Shown here: piece by piece, positions 48,247 to 60,600 of the stretch
Layout of the letters: each line of letters opens with the position of its first letter
Position numbering within the stretch: position 1 is the first letter of the stretch
Assembly (NCBI GenBank): GCA_944989445.1
Contig: CALYLW010000990.1
Span: 62,001-126,000, forward strand
Reading direction: 5' to 3'
DNA from: Ampullaceana balthica
Lineage: Eukaryota; Mollusca; Gastropoda; Lymnaeidae
DNA: 64,000 bases
Position numbers and translations under genes: made by a program
The notes under the pieces: generated by a model
What the model was told of the DNA's origin: nothing
The model's input: the letters and a program-made list of their open reading frames with translations, nothing else
The model's database searches: none

Positions 48247-50109
48247 TACAGTCGAACCCACTTACCTCGAGCTCGGTTAGCTCGACCACCCCACTAACTC
48301 GACGTTTTTTATTGGAACCGCCAAATTCTCTCTTTGTCTTTGCATTTTTTTCATCGGCTAATTCGATTTTTCTAAGTCGCCGAAACCTAGTACCTCGAGC
48401 ACAAAAGAGGGCCAAATTTGCAACTTAACTTGGTTAGCTCGATCCTCGTCGGTTGGCCTAGCAATGCATTTTTAGTTCAAAATAGTGTTGACATCTCGCA
48501 TCATCGAGAATTCCGGCTATTGTGTGATTCTACGAGATTTCAATAAAAATTACCGGATGTTATTATCTTCTTTCACTTTCGATCCATGTGTGAATTAGAT
48601 GTATTCACCCGAGGTGCCCATAAATCGGCGTTTTTTCGCAGTGCATGTTATATTATTATTAAACTTAATTCATTTTCTGATGCATTAATCATTTTATTTT
48701 TTAAGATAAACGAATATCTTTAGAAAAGAAAATAAAGGTTTGTATCGAGAATCGACGGTGGTTTTTATATAATTAAATAAAAAATTATTATTATTCTTTT
48801 AAAAGTTTGTTGTTGCTTTGTTACCAGTAAGATAAGTGAATGTGACTAACACGCGCGTGACGGTGAAATCAAATGATTTTCTTAATATTCTAGTAGATAT
48901 ATAATATACACGTCATCACTGTTGTAGGTCGAATTCTGATAAGGTCAAGGCCGCATTTGTTACTATTTATATTACAAGTTACACTTATCATTTGATTGAC
49001 GGAGGAAATTCGAGTGCGGTCTCATAGTGACAGATATCCTGCACGTCAAAAGCATTAAACTTTAAATTACCATATTGATATGTTTTGTTTTTTTTTAATT
49101 TCGCCGATGCGACGGGCATTGCAAACGACACGCCATGAGGCGAGGCGAAAAATTTGACCTTTAATGCATGCGCAGACAATTATGGTAACTTTAAAAAAAA
49201 TTAAATTGAATCGAAAACATGACCACAGAGACGTAATCAAAGTCATTTACTTCGGCAAAAAAAATATCTTTTTATATCTCTATATATATAAGACGCATTT
49301 GTTGTCTGTCCGTCGTCTGTCTGTTCCCTTATAACTCAAGATCCAGACAACCAAATAACGTGAAATTTGGTACACGTACACAAAATTATACCGGAAAGGT
49401 TATTAAACAGGTTTCGTTCCATATATATAAGATACTGGGGGCTGGGGGCCCAAAATGTAGTTTTTCCCTATATGAGCTATATAAAATAAAAATTATTGAA
49501 AATTAAGACGTAAAATATTAAACATTTTGGTGTCGAGATTAACAAGATGGCGTTTATTGCCATAAAATAATGTGATGTGACGTCATAGTTTGAGTTCATA
49601 TTAATTTGTAAATAGGAAACAAAGTGAAAAGAGCAGTTATTATTTTAATTTATATTTTTAATTGTTAATATACCGCTGTGGGTATGCGTTTAAGTATTTG
49701 TGTGCACATGTGTGAATCAGTGAGTGTGTGTGTTTTTTGTTGTGAACTAAATGTTATGAAATGGTTTATTTTTATGTCTGTTAATGTTGCGCCTCTAACA
49801 AGATTACGTATATATTTTTATAAAATTTGTTTGCAAATTACATATTTTTTTACTTTACACTGTTTCTTTTTTGTATATTCTATATGTATTTTATCCAGTC
49901 GTCCGATCAAGCTTTTTCCTTTTATCGGCGAGGGTAGGAGTCAATAATATCGTCCATCCCTGGGTGGCATAAACACTGTAGCTAAGCAACTGTGTTTATA
50001 CTTTTTGCATAACTTAAACGAAACCAGCAGGGCACATTTTAAGCTCAAACATTGCGTTTCGAAATGTTTCTTTAAAACAAATAAACCCCATACAACAGAA
50101 AAATGAATT

Positions 50110-50965
50110 ATATAAATTATCACTTACTGGGGGCGGGGCCAAAATGTATTTTTTTTCCGTATATTTAAAACTGACTCAAAACTAATTCTCCAACCTCCCG
50201 TGAGGGTAGAAGCATGAAACTTTTGGGAACTTGCCAAATACACTATTATGACGATAATTGGTGAAAAATAATGTAAACATTTCCACTCATGGGTGGCCGG
50301 GTGCCCCAAAACCGGTTTTTCCTTATATGGGCTATATAAAACTGAATCAACACCAATTCCTCATATTCCCGAGTAGGTAGAAGCATGAAAATTTGGAAAG
50401 TCGTTGAGTACCCTCCCGCAATGGTAACAGTCGAAAAAAGTATAAAGTTATCACTAACTGGGTAGGGGGGTGGGCGGGGGCCCAAACGTAGTTTTTTCTT
50501 AAATGAGCTATATAAATCAGGCTCATCATTAAATCTCCTATTTCCTGTGTAGGTAGAAGCATGAAACTTTGTGAAGTTGTTATATACCCTCCCAAAATGG
50601 TAACTGGCGAAACATTAATAAAAATTATCACTCACTGGGTGGTCAGAGGCCTGAATGTAGTTTTTTTTCATATATCAAACTGACTCATCAATAATTCTCC
50701 AAATTACCATGTAAGTAGAAGAATGAAACTTTTGGAAGATTTTGAGTACCCTCGCGCGATGGTAACATGCGAAAAAAAATATATAAAATTATTACTCACT
50801 AGGGGGCCTTGGGCCAAAATGTAGGTATTTTCCTAATATGAGCTATATAAAACAGACTAATCATTAAATATCCAACTTCCCGTGTAAATAGGAGCATGAA
50901 ACTTTGGGAAGTTGTTGAGTACTCTCCCGCAATGATAACATACGAAAAAAAAATATATAAAATCC
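50110..50965. repeat. Diverged tandem repeat of about 165 bp inside the Helitron
   Basis: Five or six diverged units with the order: tatcactcactggg, a G-rich patch ending in cccaaa, gtagttttttcc, gagctatataaaactga, gtaggtagaagcatgaaact and gtaccctcccgcaatggtaac. No coding role is visible. Confidence 0.7.
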
Positions 50966-50989
50966 AGGCAGATCAGGTCCGCCACAGAG

Positions 50990-52689
50990 TTCCCAGAGCA
51001 GCTGAAACAGCTGAGCAAAGAAACTCCAGGCATGTGCTGTTCCAGTGGTAAAGTCAAACTGCCCCCAATTCTAAAGCCACCAGAACCATTGTGCATTCTG
51101 TTGAATGGTGAAACTGCACAATCAAAGGACTTTGTGAAACTTATTAGACTATTCAATAATATGTTTGCCGTGACTTCCTTCAAGTCTAATGTTGTCGTGA
51201 ATAACGGGTGGACACCAACATTCAAGGTCCAAGGCCAAGTGTACCACCATGCTGGACCTCTTCATCCAGTCAATGCTGTAGACAGCAAATATCTCCAGAT
51301 TTACTTCTTGGGAGAAGATGAGCAAGTGCAAAGACGACTGGATTTGCTTGACAGTCCTGTTGACAGAAACATTGTCCTCAAACTGCAAAGAATGCTGCAT
51401 CAGCATAACAGCTATGTGAGGTCATTTAAAATGGCTGCTGAGATTATGGATAACACTCAAGTGGACTACAAAATCAAAATTTCCGGCAAAGCACCATTAA
51501 AGGAACACAAAGGCAGATTCAATGCACCATCTGTTAGTGAAGTGGCATCATGATTGCTGGAGAGCTAGGTGATCGTAGAGACATTGTGCTGCATTCAAGA
51601 AGTTGCTCACAAATGCCACTTCAAAGGATTCAAGACACTCACAGGTCATATGATCCACTTCAGTATCCTCTGCTATTTGTTAGAGGAGAAGATGGCTATG
51701 ATTTGAACATAAAAGATGTAAACAAGGCCACAAGCAATGACTACTATGCATATCGCATGATGCAAAGAGTCAACGAATTTAATACACTCCTCAGATGCCC
51801 GCGCCTTTTCCAGCAATACATAGTGGATATGTATGCTAAGGTTGAGAATGAGAGATTGCGTTTCATCAGACTCAACCAAACAAAACTTAGAGCTGAGGAC
51901 TATGGTGTACTATTAGAGGCAGTAAGGAATGACAACAATGTGACTTCTGAAAATCTTGGCAAATTAGTGGTGCTGCCTTCATCCTTCAGTGGAGGGCCCC
52001 GTTACATGCATGAATATGCACAGGATGGAATGACCTATGTACGTCATAGAAACACAAGCATCAAGTAGATTTGCAATTATGTTACCAAGGGAAGTGATGC
52101 AGCCATGTTTACTGTTGCAAATGAAATGCCGAACAGGCTTGATGGGGTTACCAATTAATTATCAACAAGGACGATACATTAGTAGCAGTGAGGCAGTGTG
52201 GCGCCTGCTTAACTTTCCCATCCATCAAAGGTATCCAACAGTTGTTCACTTGGCAGTACATCTTGAAGGAGGCCAAGGAGTATACTATAAACCAGGACAG
52301 CCAACAGCACATTTGACAGACACTCCAACAAAGACTACATTAACAGCGTTTTTTGATCTCTGCAAAACAGATCCTCTTGCAAAAACATTGCTGTATTCTG
52401 AAGTGCCTAGACATTTTCGCTGGGATGCCAGTCAAAAGGTCTGGCAAATCCGAAAAAAGGTATACCTCTTGCAGACTTCCCGGGATATGTGACAGACAAT
52501 GCCTTGGGAAGAGTGTACACTGTGCATCCTCACAACAGAGAAGCATTTCACATGCGCCTCCTGCTGCACCATATTCGGGGACCTATTTCATTTGAAGATC
52601 TCAAAACTGTTATTGTGAAAGATGAGGATGGTGACATCCTTGAAATTAAGCCATGCAGCACATACACTGTTAAATGTACCATTTTATAG
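50990..52689 (+). pseudogene. Helitron Rep/N-domain remnant
   Basis: Frames 51032-51553, 51550-52068, 52037-52492 and 52489-52689 join to one Helitron-like protein, with a frame shift at about 51550 and others later. Typical parts: ETPGMCCSSGKVKLP, ERLRFIRLNQTKLRAEDYG, LPSSFSGGPRYMHEYAQD and a late YVTKGSDAAMF. The region that should hold the HUH nuclease motif, between YVRH and the tyrosine motif, is deleted. A TAG (52066-52068) stands where the first tyrosine of the KYxxKY-type motif is expected. The helicase part is absent, so this copy is inactive. Confidence 0.8.
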
Positions 52690-52775
52690 CATGCAAGTAA
52701 ACAGTTAGTTGTGTACGCTTCTACAGAAAACCTTATTTTAAACCCGGGCGAAGCCGGGTACTTGCCCCTAGTATA

Positions 52776-53624
52776 TCATATAAGACGCATTTGTTGTCTG
52801 TCTGTTCCCTAATAACTCAAGATCCAGACAACCAAATAACGTGAAATTTGGTACACGTACACAAAATTATACCGGAAAGGTTATTAAACAGGTTTCGTTC
52901 CATATATATAAGATACTGGGGGCCGGGGGCCCAAAATGTAGTTTTTCCTTATATGAGCTATATAAAATAAAAAATTATTGAAAATTAAGACGTAAAATAA
53001 TGACGCAAAATAATAAACATTTTGGTGTCGAGATTAACAAGAAGGCTATTATCGCCATAAAATAATTTTTTTTGTTGTTGTTGCTTTTGTTGTTGTAGTT
53101 GTTGTTTTGTTGTTGTTGCTTTGTTGTTGTTGCTGTTGTTGTTGTTGTTGTTTTGTTGTTGTTGCTGTTGTTGTTTTTGTTGTTGTTGCTTTGTTGTGTT
53201 GTTTTTGCTGTTGTTGTTGTTGTCCCATCCCTTGCCCTGCGCGACATGTCTTCTGTTGTTGTTGCTTTGTTGTTGTTGCTGTTGTAGTTGTTGTTTTGTT
53301 GTTGTTGCTTTGTTGTTGTTTGTTGTTGTTTTGTTGTTTTTGTTGTTGTTTTGTTGTTGTTATTTTGTTGCTGTTTCTGTTGTTGTTTTTGTCGTTGTTG
53401 CTGTTGTTGTTGTAGTTGTTGTTTTGTTGTTGTTGCTTTGTTGTTGTTTGTTGTTGTTGCTTTGTTGTTGTTTTGTTGTTGTTGCTTTGTTGTTGTTGCT
53501 GTTGTTGTTTGTTGTTGTTGTTTGTTTGTTTTTTGTTTTTTTTGTTTGTTTTTGTTGCTGTTGTTGTTTTTGTTGTTGTTGCTGTTGTTGTTAAACCCGT
53601 GCAAAGCCGGGTACTTGCCCCTAG
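52776..53624 (+). mobile_element. Helitron, family 1 copy B (deletion derivative)
   Basis: Starts TCATATAAGACGCATTTG and ends cccgtgcaaagccggg, tacttgcccCTAG, then T. Only four bases (tata) separate it from copy A. Its first 280 bp match the start of copy A; the rest is a GTT microsatellite. Confidence 0.8.
53068..53593. repeat. (GTT)n microsatellite inside Helitron B
   Basis: Long gttgttgtt tract with scattered gct, ttt and tag variants, and one unique island (about 53222-53255, cccatcccttgccctgcgcg). It gives Gln/Asn/Thr-rich frames on the minus strand and Cys/Leu/Val-rich ones on the plus strand; none is a gene. Confidence 0.95.
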
Positions 53625-54030
53625 TATATATATAAATCCCCGACTAGTCATAACTTTTCCCGACTTTCAAGACCGGAAAATTATTTTAAGAAATCCCGAC
53701 TGAGTGGGAACCCTGGGTTATATTTAAATTATTTAAATTGATTGCAGTCTCACCCCCCATTACGTTATATTTAAACGGTCCTTAAAAATGAACGGTCTTA
53801 ACAACCTTAGGAAAGAGTGAAGAAATATTAGTCATCCCGATATTCCGATACGATTCCGATTAATTGCTCCATCACTAATTAACGCACATCATGTATATAA
53901 TTATAAAGAAATTTCAAGCGCATGTTAATATTTTGCCGCCATATTGGTTTTTCGTTTAACTCGGTGATCGGTTATCTCGGCGCAATTTTTCATACCTAGA
54001 GGCCGTCGACTTAAGCGGGGTCCCACTGTA

Positions 54031-56028
54031 TTAATTTCAGTTGGGGCATTATCTGTTTGTACTGAAAATTTTACAGTTATGGCATTGTTGGTTTAAAAGT
54101 TATGCTATTTTGTAGTAAAATTGAATTTGTTGACATGTGTCGCTACTGACTCCCTGTGCTTATATGGTCATATTTTATAAAATATATTTAATTAATTCAC
54201 AACTACAGTGTGTTTTTTTGTTTAAGTATGTGTTATTAAAGTATCCCCTAAACTCCATGGCTCTATCTTCATTAATTACAAAGTTATGAACAAAATAGTG
54301 TGCATAGTGCTTAAATGCAATCACAGTTTTTAGAATTAATTACAAAGCTAAATAAGGAGGAAAAATAATTCAATAAAAAAATCATAACTTTTCTCCTATA
54401 AGAGATATAAGAATGATTTTGGTGTAATTGGAAAGTTGAAAGCAAGCTCTTTCCAATGATATACTATTTTTGTTATGTCAGTTGTATTTGAAATTTTGAG
54501 TTGGAGTGCCTAATTCTACATACTATACGAAGACACCTAAATCCACCCTACTTTCATTTATATTGACACGAGTGACAATAATCTTAATCCACATGACTTG
54601 TCTGTATGAGGTATCCTTTCTGCGATATTTAAAATTAATGCCTTAAAAACTGAGCTAAGAAGAAAAGTTGTTTTGTGCTCCTCTCGAATTGCGATGTCAA
54701 GAATTTAATGCATTCAATAAAGTTAATGAATACTTGACTAATTTTAAATGGGCTCATTTATCATTATATCTAGAATGGCCAGGGGCGTTAGACCAAAAAC
54801 CAATCGAACAATTATATCAAACTTAAAACATTTACAATTCTGTCAATAGATTCCCTCCCCCCACCTCTTTTAAAGAAAAATGATATTCCGTGTCGTTTTG
54901 ACTTAAAATATATACACATAATCCTATTCAGATAATTTTTCGACCTGTGTCATGCTTGTAAAACTCACCAGTAGCATTTTAGGGGGGGGGGACCTAACGA
55001 CGCTCCCCCAAATTCCAGCCCGAGTCATGTGGGCAGGACCTCGAGTCTGGGGAGAGGAATAACGCACACATAAACTTGTCGACTGATGCCGTAAGAGAAC
55101 CAAACGGAGCTGCGGTTATATCACAAATGCTTTAATGTCAACATCAAATGACGAGGGTAACAATTTCATACATTATCTTGTGGGTTCTCAAACTTAAGGA
55201 TTATAATTAGATTTAATTTTCGTGTCTTGATAGTTTACGCCAACCAGCGTCTGATGGCCTACCGACCAGCATATTGAGAAGCACTGATTTTTTAAAAAAA
55301 ATCTTTTTTAAAAAAGTCATTCAATAAATTGTAAGCCAACAAATATTTGAATGGAAGTTTTATTTAAAGTTACCCTTTTGATGTCACATTTCTTCAACCC
55401 CCCTCCCCCCCCCCTTTTTTTTTAGGTGCGTGACGTCATTCATGGACGGCCCCTGCCCCTAATTTACGCTAGCAACATCCCGAATCGTCTGCTGCTACGG
55501 CTCCAACTGTGACTGTGTCAACTGTGTGTAGATTCCTGGCTAGCGTTCAACGCTAGCAACTTCCTATTAAAAATGTTAGTTAATGACACTTTACTATAAC
55601 TCCGGGTTGGTATCAACTTACACTATTAAATGCGATTCAATTTTGAAACAAAAATTAATTAGTAATAGTAATACACAAAGATGGATCACGACAATGTATT
55701 TGTTAAAGTTGTTTATCAACTCTTGGCAGTCTTGGTGAAATCAAACGTAAGTGCCAGTGCTGCCAGTGACAATCTGAAAAAAAACTTAGATCCGCAAGAT
55801 AAAAACTAGAACCACATAAATAAACCCCAAAAAAAAGCTACAAGTTTACCTAAGTTATTAGTATGTTCTACATTCTATATAATTATTTATAAAATTTGCT
55901 TACATCTACATTTATTCATCACTCATGTCGTCTCCCTCATAAATGGCAATCTTATCAGCATTTTTAATCTCATAATTTCTTTTCATAATAATAATAGATG
56001 CTCCTAGAAGATTATACTATAACTATAA
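54031..56028. other. Repeat-derived spacer without genes
   Basis: AT-rich with short C- or G-runs (54983, 55400). A coding-like start (atggatcacgacaatg) at 55681 stays open only briefly. No gene, RNA or complete element is recognised. Confidence 0.5.
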
Positions 56029-56311
56029 CTAGCGTATCACCCGTCAAAAATGACGGAAGTTTTCAAAATAATAATAAATACACATCAGATTAAAAAATAA
56101 CATAATAAAGACTTGGCATGCCTAAAGACTTTCATTTATTTTATTTATTTTATTTTATTCAATTATTATCATATTGAACAATTTTATGCGGAACGTTCGA
56201 AAAGAGTTATTTTTGGTGCAGTAATTTGCGCTGCTTTCTAAAATTAGTAGCGTGTTGCATCCACACATACATATATACATACATACAAACGACGGGAATT
56301 ATGTATAATGA
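56029..56311 (-). mobile_element. Non-autonomous Helitron, family 2 copy 2
   Basis: On the minus strand it starts TCATTATACATAATTCCCGT and ends with hairpin CCGTCATTTTTGACGGG plus tgatacgCTAG, between A and T. Closely related to 31659-31913. Confidence 0.75.
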
Positions 56312-56525
56312 TGATTGATTTTTAGCGTCCTACGCGCCTTATCCATGATCCAACGCATGGTCTATGTCTAGTTTTGCATTTTTATTAGTTTTAAATGTTA
56401 GATTTGATCAGGCAACCCATTCCAGACTGGAAGAACGAGAATTTGTAAGTGTTTGTTTTTGCATATGAATAAGAAAAAGTGTTTTTAATATCTTATTCCT
56501 AAGTCTATATGAGGGTTGCACAGTT
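56312..56525 (-). mobile_element. 5'-truncated LINE 3' end
   Basis: The reverse complement resembles the 3' end of the LINE at 36350-39330 (gcgtaggacgct, the ggcaacccattcca block and the ataagaaaaagtgtttttaa block). Only the last 210 bp or so are present. Confidence 0.65.
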
Positions 56526-56528
56526 GTA

Positions 56529-57346
56529 CCCCGAGATACGAAATTAATCCGTTCCGGTGTGGCTTTCGTATCTTGGATTTTTCGTATCTCGAACTAAGGT
56601 TTACATGAAAAATAAACTAATATGCTCCAACTCCAAGCCACACAGAAATAACACTAATTAAACAACCTGCAAAAACAAATGTTTTTACTATAAATCCCTT
56701 ATATGTGAGACATAACTAAAACTAAAAGTATTGTGTTCAATATAATACGCACTGCGTGAAGTATGTTCAACATAATACGCACCGCGCGACAGACTAGCAT
56801 AAACATTTAAATGCTACATAGAGATAAACTAAAAATTCATTAATTTAATTACCGTACATTCGATCGATCTGAAATTTTGTTAGAATGCATTGTTGGGTGA
56901 CAAAAGTGTATGTGCAAAATTTCAGCTCGATAGGATCACGGATAGTGGTTAATTTTTTTTACTTTTTCCGCGGGACCATGACAGACTCAGACAGACAGAA
57001 AGTGAAAGACAAGATGGTGAAGTTAATATAAAAATAAGGGATTTAAAAATTGAAAATATCATGGAAAACTATAGAAAATACAATGTTATCAAAGTAGGAT
57101 TATTAAATCGTAATAATAAAACAATGAAAACATAATAAAATATATGAAAAATAATATGTACCTTTCGAGTGAGGCGATGTGGCGAAGTCTCGGAGAAGGT
57201 GGTAGGGAAAGAGAATGGATGGCAGAAAACATTACGGCTACAGGCTACAGTATTACGCACGAACACTGAACGTTATGAAAATAATACGTTATGTACAAAC
57301 TTTGCTTGATTTAATGCTAACTAAACACTTACATTTAGTACAACTG
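56529..57346. mobile_element. Possible TIR element containing a MITE
   Basis: Begins cagttgtaccccgagatacg, a start style common in Tigger-like elements. A matching inverted end gtacaactg lies at 57338-57346. The flanks do not show a clean TA duplication, so the extent is uncertain. Confidence 0.35.
56691..57045. mobile_element. MITE with taaatcccttatat ends, copy 2
   Basis: The ends taaatcccttatat and ataagggattta are inverted. The interior shares cattcgatcgatctgaaatt and aaatttcagctcgataggat with copy 1 at 27847-28260. Confidence 0.65.
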
Positions 57347-57689
57347 AAACATAACCCTTAAACTTTGAAATAATAATAATCCTTTTTTTTTCTTGAACTT
57401 TAAAAGTTTTTTTAAAATTAAAAAAACAAAAACATTTTTGTTTTGCACTTTAAATTTTTTGTTTCACTTTTCCTTTCCTTTGCCTTACTTCAGGGGTGTC
57501 CAAAGTCCGGCCCGCGAGCCAAAAACCGGCCTGCGATGCAATTTTAACTGTCCCGCGGCCTCATCTGAAATAATTAATTGACTGACGTATTATTTCTGTA
57601 ACGACATTATATTTTTAAGAAAATTCGAAATTTCGCACTGTTTTGAGTACGTCAAATCTATATCGTTTTATTTTTCAACAACGTGAACA

Positions 57690-60600
57690 TGGATTTTCAA
57701 AAACCCGATGAAGTTATGTGCTGTTAAATGTACGAAATTCGTTGACGGCCTACGGTAAAAATCGATGACGTCATTTGGTAATATATTTTTCGCCGACTCA
57801 GAAGCGAATATGGTGTCGGTGAACTTAAAAATATTTAATAGTTTTTTTTAAAATCACAATTTGGTTATTTCCCTGTTGACAAGAAACACAGCAAACCATT
57901 TACTGATAGCGAGTTTGTAAAAGAATGCTTAATGAAAAATTTTGAAAATATATGTCCCGAGAAAAAACATGTGTTTGCAAATGGTTGCCTTTGACGCAAC
58001 ACTGTAGCTCGTAGAATTGAAGAAATATCATCTGACATTAATCATTAAGAGACAATTAAATGCAAAACAAAAACAGAAAAATGTTACCTTTTTTCGATAG
58101 CCTGTGATGAAAGCGCTGATGCATCTGACACTGCCCAACTTCATATTTTTTAAGCAGTTAATGATGATATGTGTGTGAGTGAAGAATAATTGACCTTCCG
58201 AGTCTTAAAGACCAAACAAGGGGGAAAGATTTGTTTGCTTCCGTTTGTTCTGATGTCATTCACATTAAACTACCATGAAAAAAAATATCTGGAATTATTA
58301 CTGATGGTGCTTCTGCGATGACTGTTGAGTACAGTTAACTGGCAACACTTGTCTGTAACAAAATCAGTGAAGAGGATGGCAAAGCCTTTAAACTTCACTG
58401 TATCAGTCACCAACAAGTTCTTTGTGCCAAACATCTTAGATGTGATCGTGTCATTAAGCCAGTGATTAAAGCTATAAACTCTATTCGCTCTAAAGCCATG
58501 TTTCACCACCAGTTTCTTTTTAACATCCAGGGAGAATACAAAGATGCTGGGTATCACAATGATGTAAGATGGCTCAGTCGGGGGACAGTACTTAGCGCTT
58601 CTACTCAATTATAAAAGAAATTGTGCAATTCATGAAAGATAAGGAAGAAACCAATTCCACAACTAGCTGATACAGCTTGAATGGCAGATATTGCAATTTT
58701 AGTTGATATGACAAGACATCTAAACAATCTTAACAGAAATCTTCAAGGGCACAATGCAGCTGTAAGTCAATTATATTCACCTATCAAGGCCTTTGGAAAC
58801 AAGCTGCAACTTTTTCAAAGGCAACTGTATCAAATTCAGCCTAACCACACATTTCCCCTCACTACAACCTAATACCACACATTACCCCTCACTACAGCCT
58901 AATACCACACATTACTCCTCACTACAGCCTAATACCACACATTTCCCCTCACTACAGCCTAATACCACACATTTCCCCTCACTACAGCCTAATACCACAC
59001 ATTTCCCCTCACTACAGCCTAATACCACACATTACCCCTCACTACAACCTAATACCACACATTTCCCCTCACTACAGCCTAATACCACACATTACCCCTC
59101 ACTACAGCCTGATACCACACATTTCCCCTCACTACAGCCTAATACCACACATTGGCCCTCACTGCAGCCTAATACCACACATTTCCCCTCACTACAGCCT
59201 AATACCACACATTACCCCTCACTACAGCCTAATACCACACATTTCCCCTCACTACAGCCTAATACCACACATTTCCCCTCACTACAGCCTAATACCACAC
59301 ATTTCCCCTCACTACAGCCTAATACCACACATTTCCCCTCACTACAGCCTAATACCACACATTTCCCCTCACTACATCCTAGTACCACACATTTCCCCTC
59401 ACTACAGCCTAATATCACACATTTCCCCTCACTACAACCTAATTCCACACATTTCCCTTCACTACAGCCTAATACCACACATTTCCCCTCACTACAGCCT
59501 AATACCACACATTACCCCTCACTACAGCCTAATACCACACATTACTCCTCACTACAGCCTAATACCACACATTTCCCCTCACCACAACCTAATACCACAC
59601 ATTTCCCCTCACTACAACCTAATACCACACATTTCCCATCACTACAGCCTAATACCACACATTGGCCCTCACTATAGCCTAATACCACACATTACCCCTC
59701 ACCACAGCCTAATACCACACATTACCCCTTACTACAGCATAATACCACACATTTCCCCTCACTACAGCCGAATACCACACATTACCCCTCACTACAGCCT
59801 AGTAGCACACATTGGCCCTCACTACAGCCTAATACCACACATTTCCCCACACTACAGCCTGATACCACACATTTCCCGTCACTACAGCCTAATACCACAC
59901 ATTTCCCCTCACTACAACCTAATACCACACATTTCCCCTCACTACAGCCTAATACCACACATTTCCCCTCACTACAACCTAATACCACACATGTCCCCTC
60001 ACTACAGCCTAATACCACACATTACCCCTCACTACAGCCTAATACCACACATTTCCCCTCACTACAGCTTAATACCACACATTACCCCTCACTACAACCT
60101 AATACCACACATTTCCCCTCACTACAGCCTAATACCACACATTACCCCTCACTACAGCCTAATACCATACATTTCCCCTCACTACAGCCTAATACCACAC
60201 ATTTCCCCTCACTACAACCTAATACCACACATTTCCCCTCACTACAGCCTAATACCACACATTTCCCCTCACTACCGCCTAATACCACACATTTCCCCCA
60301 CTACAACCTAATACCACACATTTCCCCTCACTACAGCCTAGTACCACACATTTCCCCTCACTACAGCCTAATATCACACATTTCCCCTCACTACAACCTA
60401 ATTCCACACATTTGCCCTCACTACAGCCTAATACCACACATTTCCCCTCACTACAGTCTAATACCACACATTACCCCTCACTACAGCCTAATACCACACA
60501 TTACTCCTCACTACAGCCTAATACCACACATTTCCCCTCACTACAACCTAATACCACACATTTCCCCTCACTACAACCTAATACCACACATTTCCCATCA

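Larger units (their letters stand above)
49277..52771 (+). mobile_element. Helitron, family 1 copy A (defective, with Rep fragments)
   Basis: Starts TCTCTATATATATAAGACGC after an A. Ends with a hairpin (cccgggcgaagccggg), tacttgcccCTAG, then T. Both are Helitron hallmarks. Carries Helitron_like_N coding remnants (about 50990-52689) but no helicase domain. No target duplication is seen. Confidence 0.85.
48249..54028 (-). mobile_element. Pogo/Tigger-like TIR element, copy 5, split by two Helitrons
   Basis: Starts cagtcgaacccacttacc and ends ttaagcggggtcccactg, with TA on both sides (48247-48248, 54029-54030). The outer parts (48249-49276 and 53625-54028) match copy 2 in reverse. The break falls in the tatatata stretch next to ttcccgact of copy 2. 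Confidence 0.8.

Noticed and set aside
49678..49947. An 89-residue cysteine-rich frame in the Helitron
   Set aside because: Low complexity, within the non-coding part of a Helitron, with no start context or homologue.
53049..53651. Long Asn/Gln/Thr-rich and Cys/Leu/Val-rich frames
   Set aside because: They are translations of a (GTT)n microsatellite inside a Helitron derivative.
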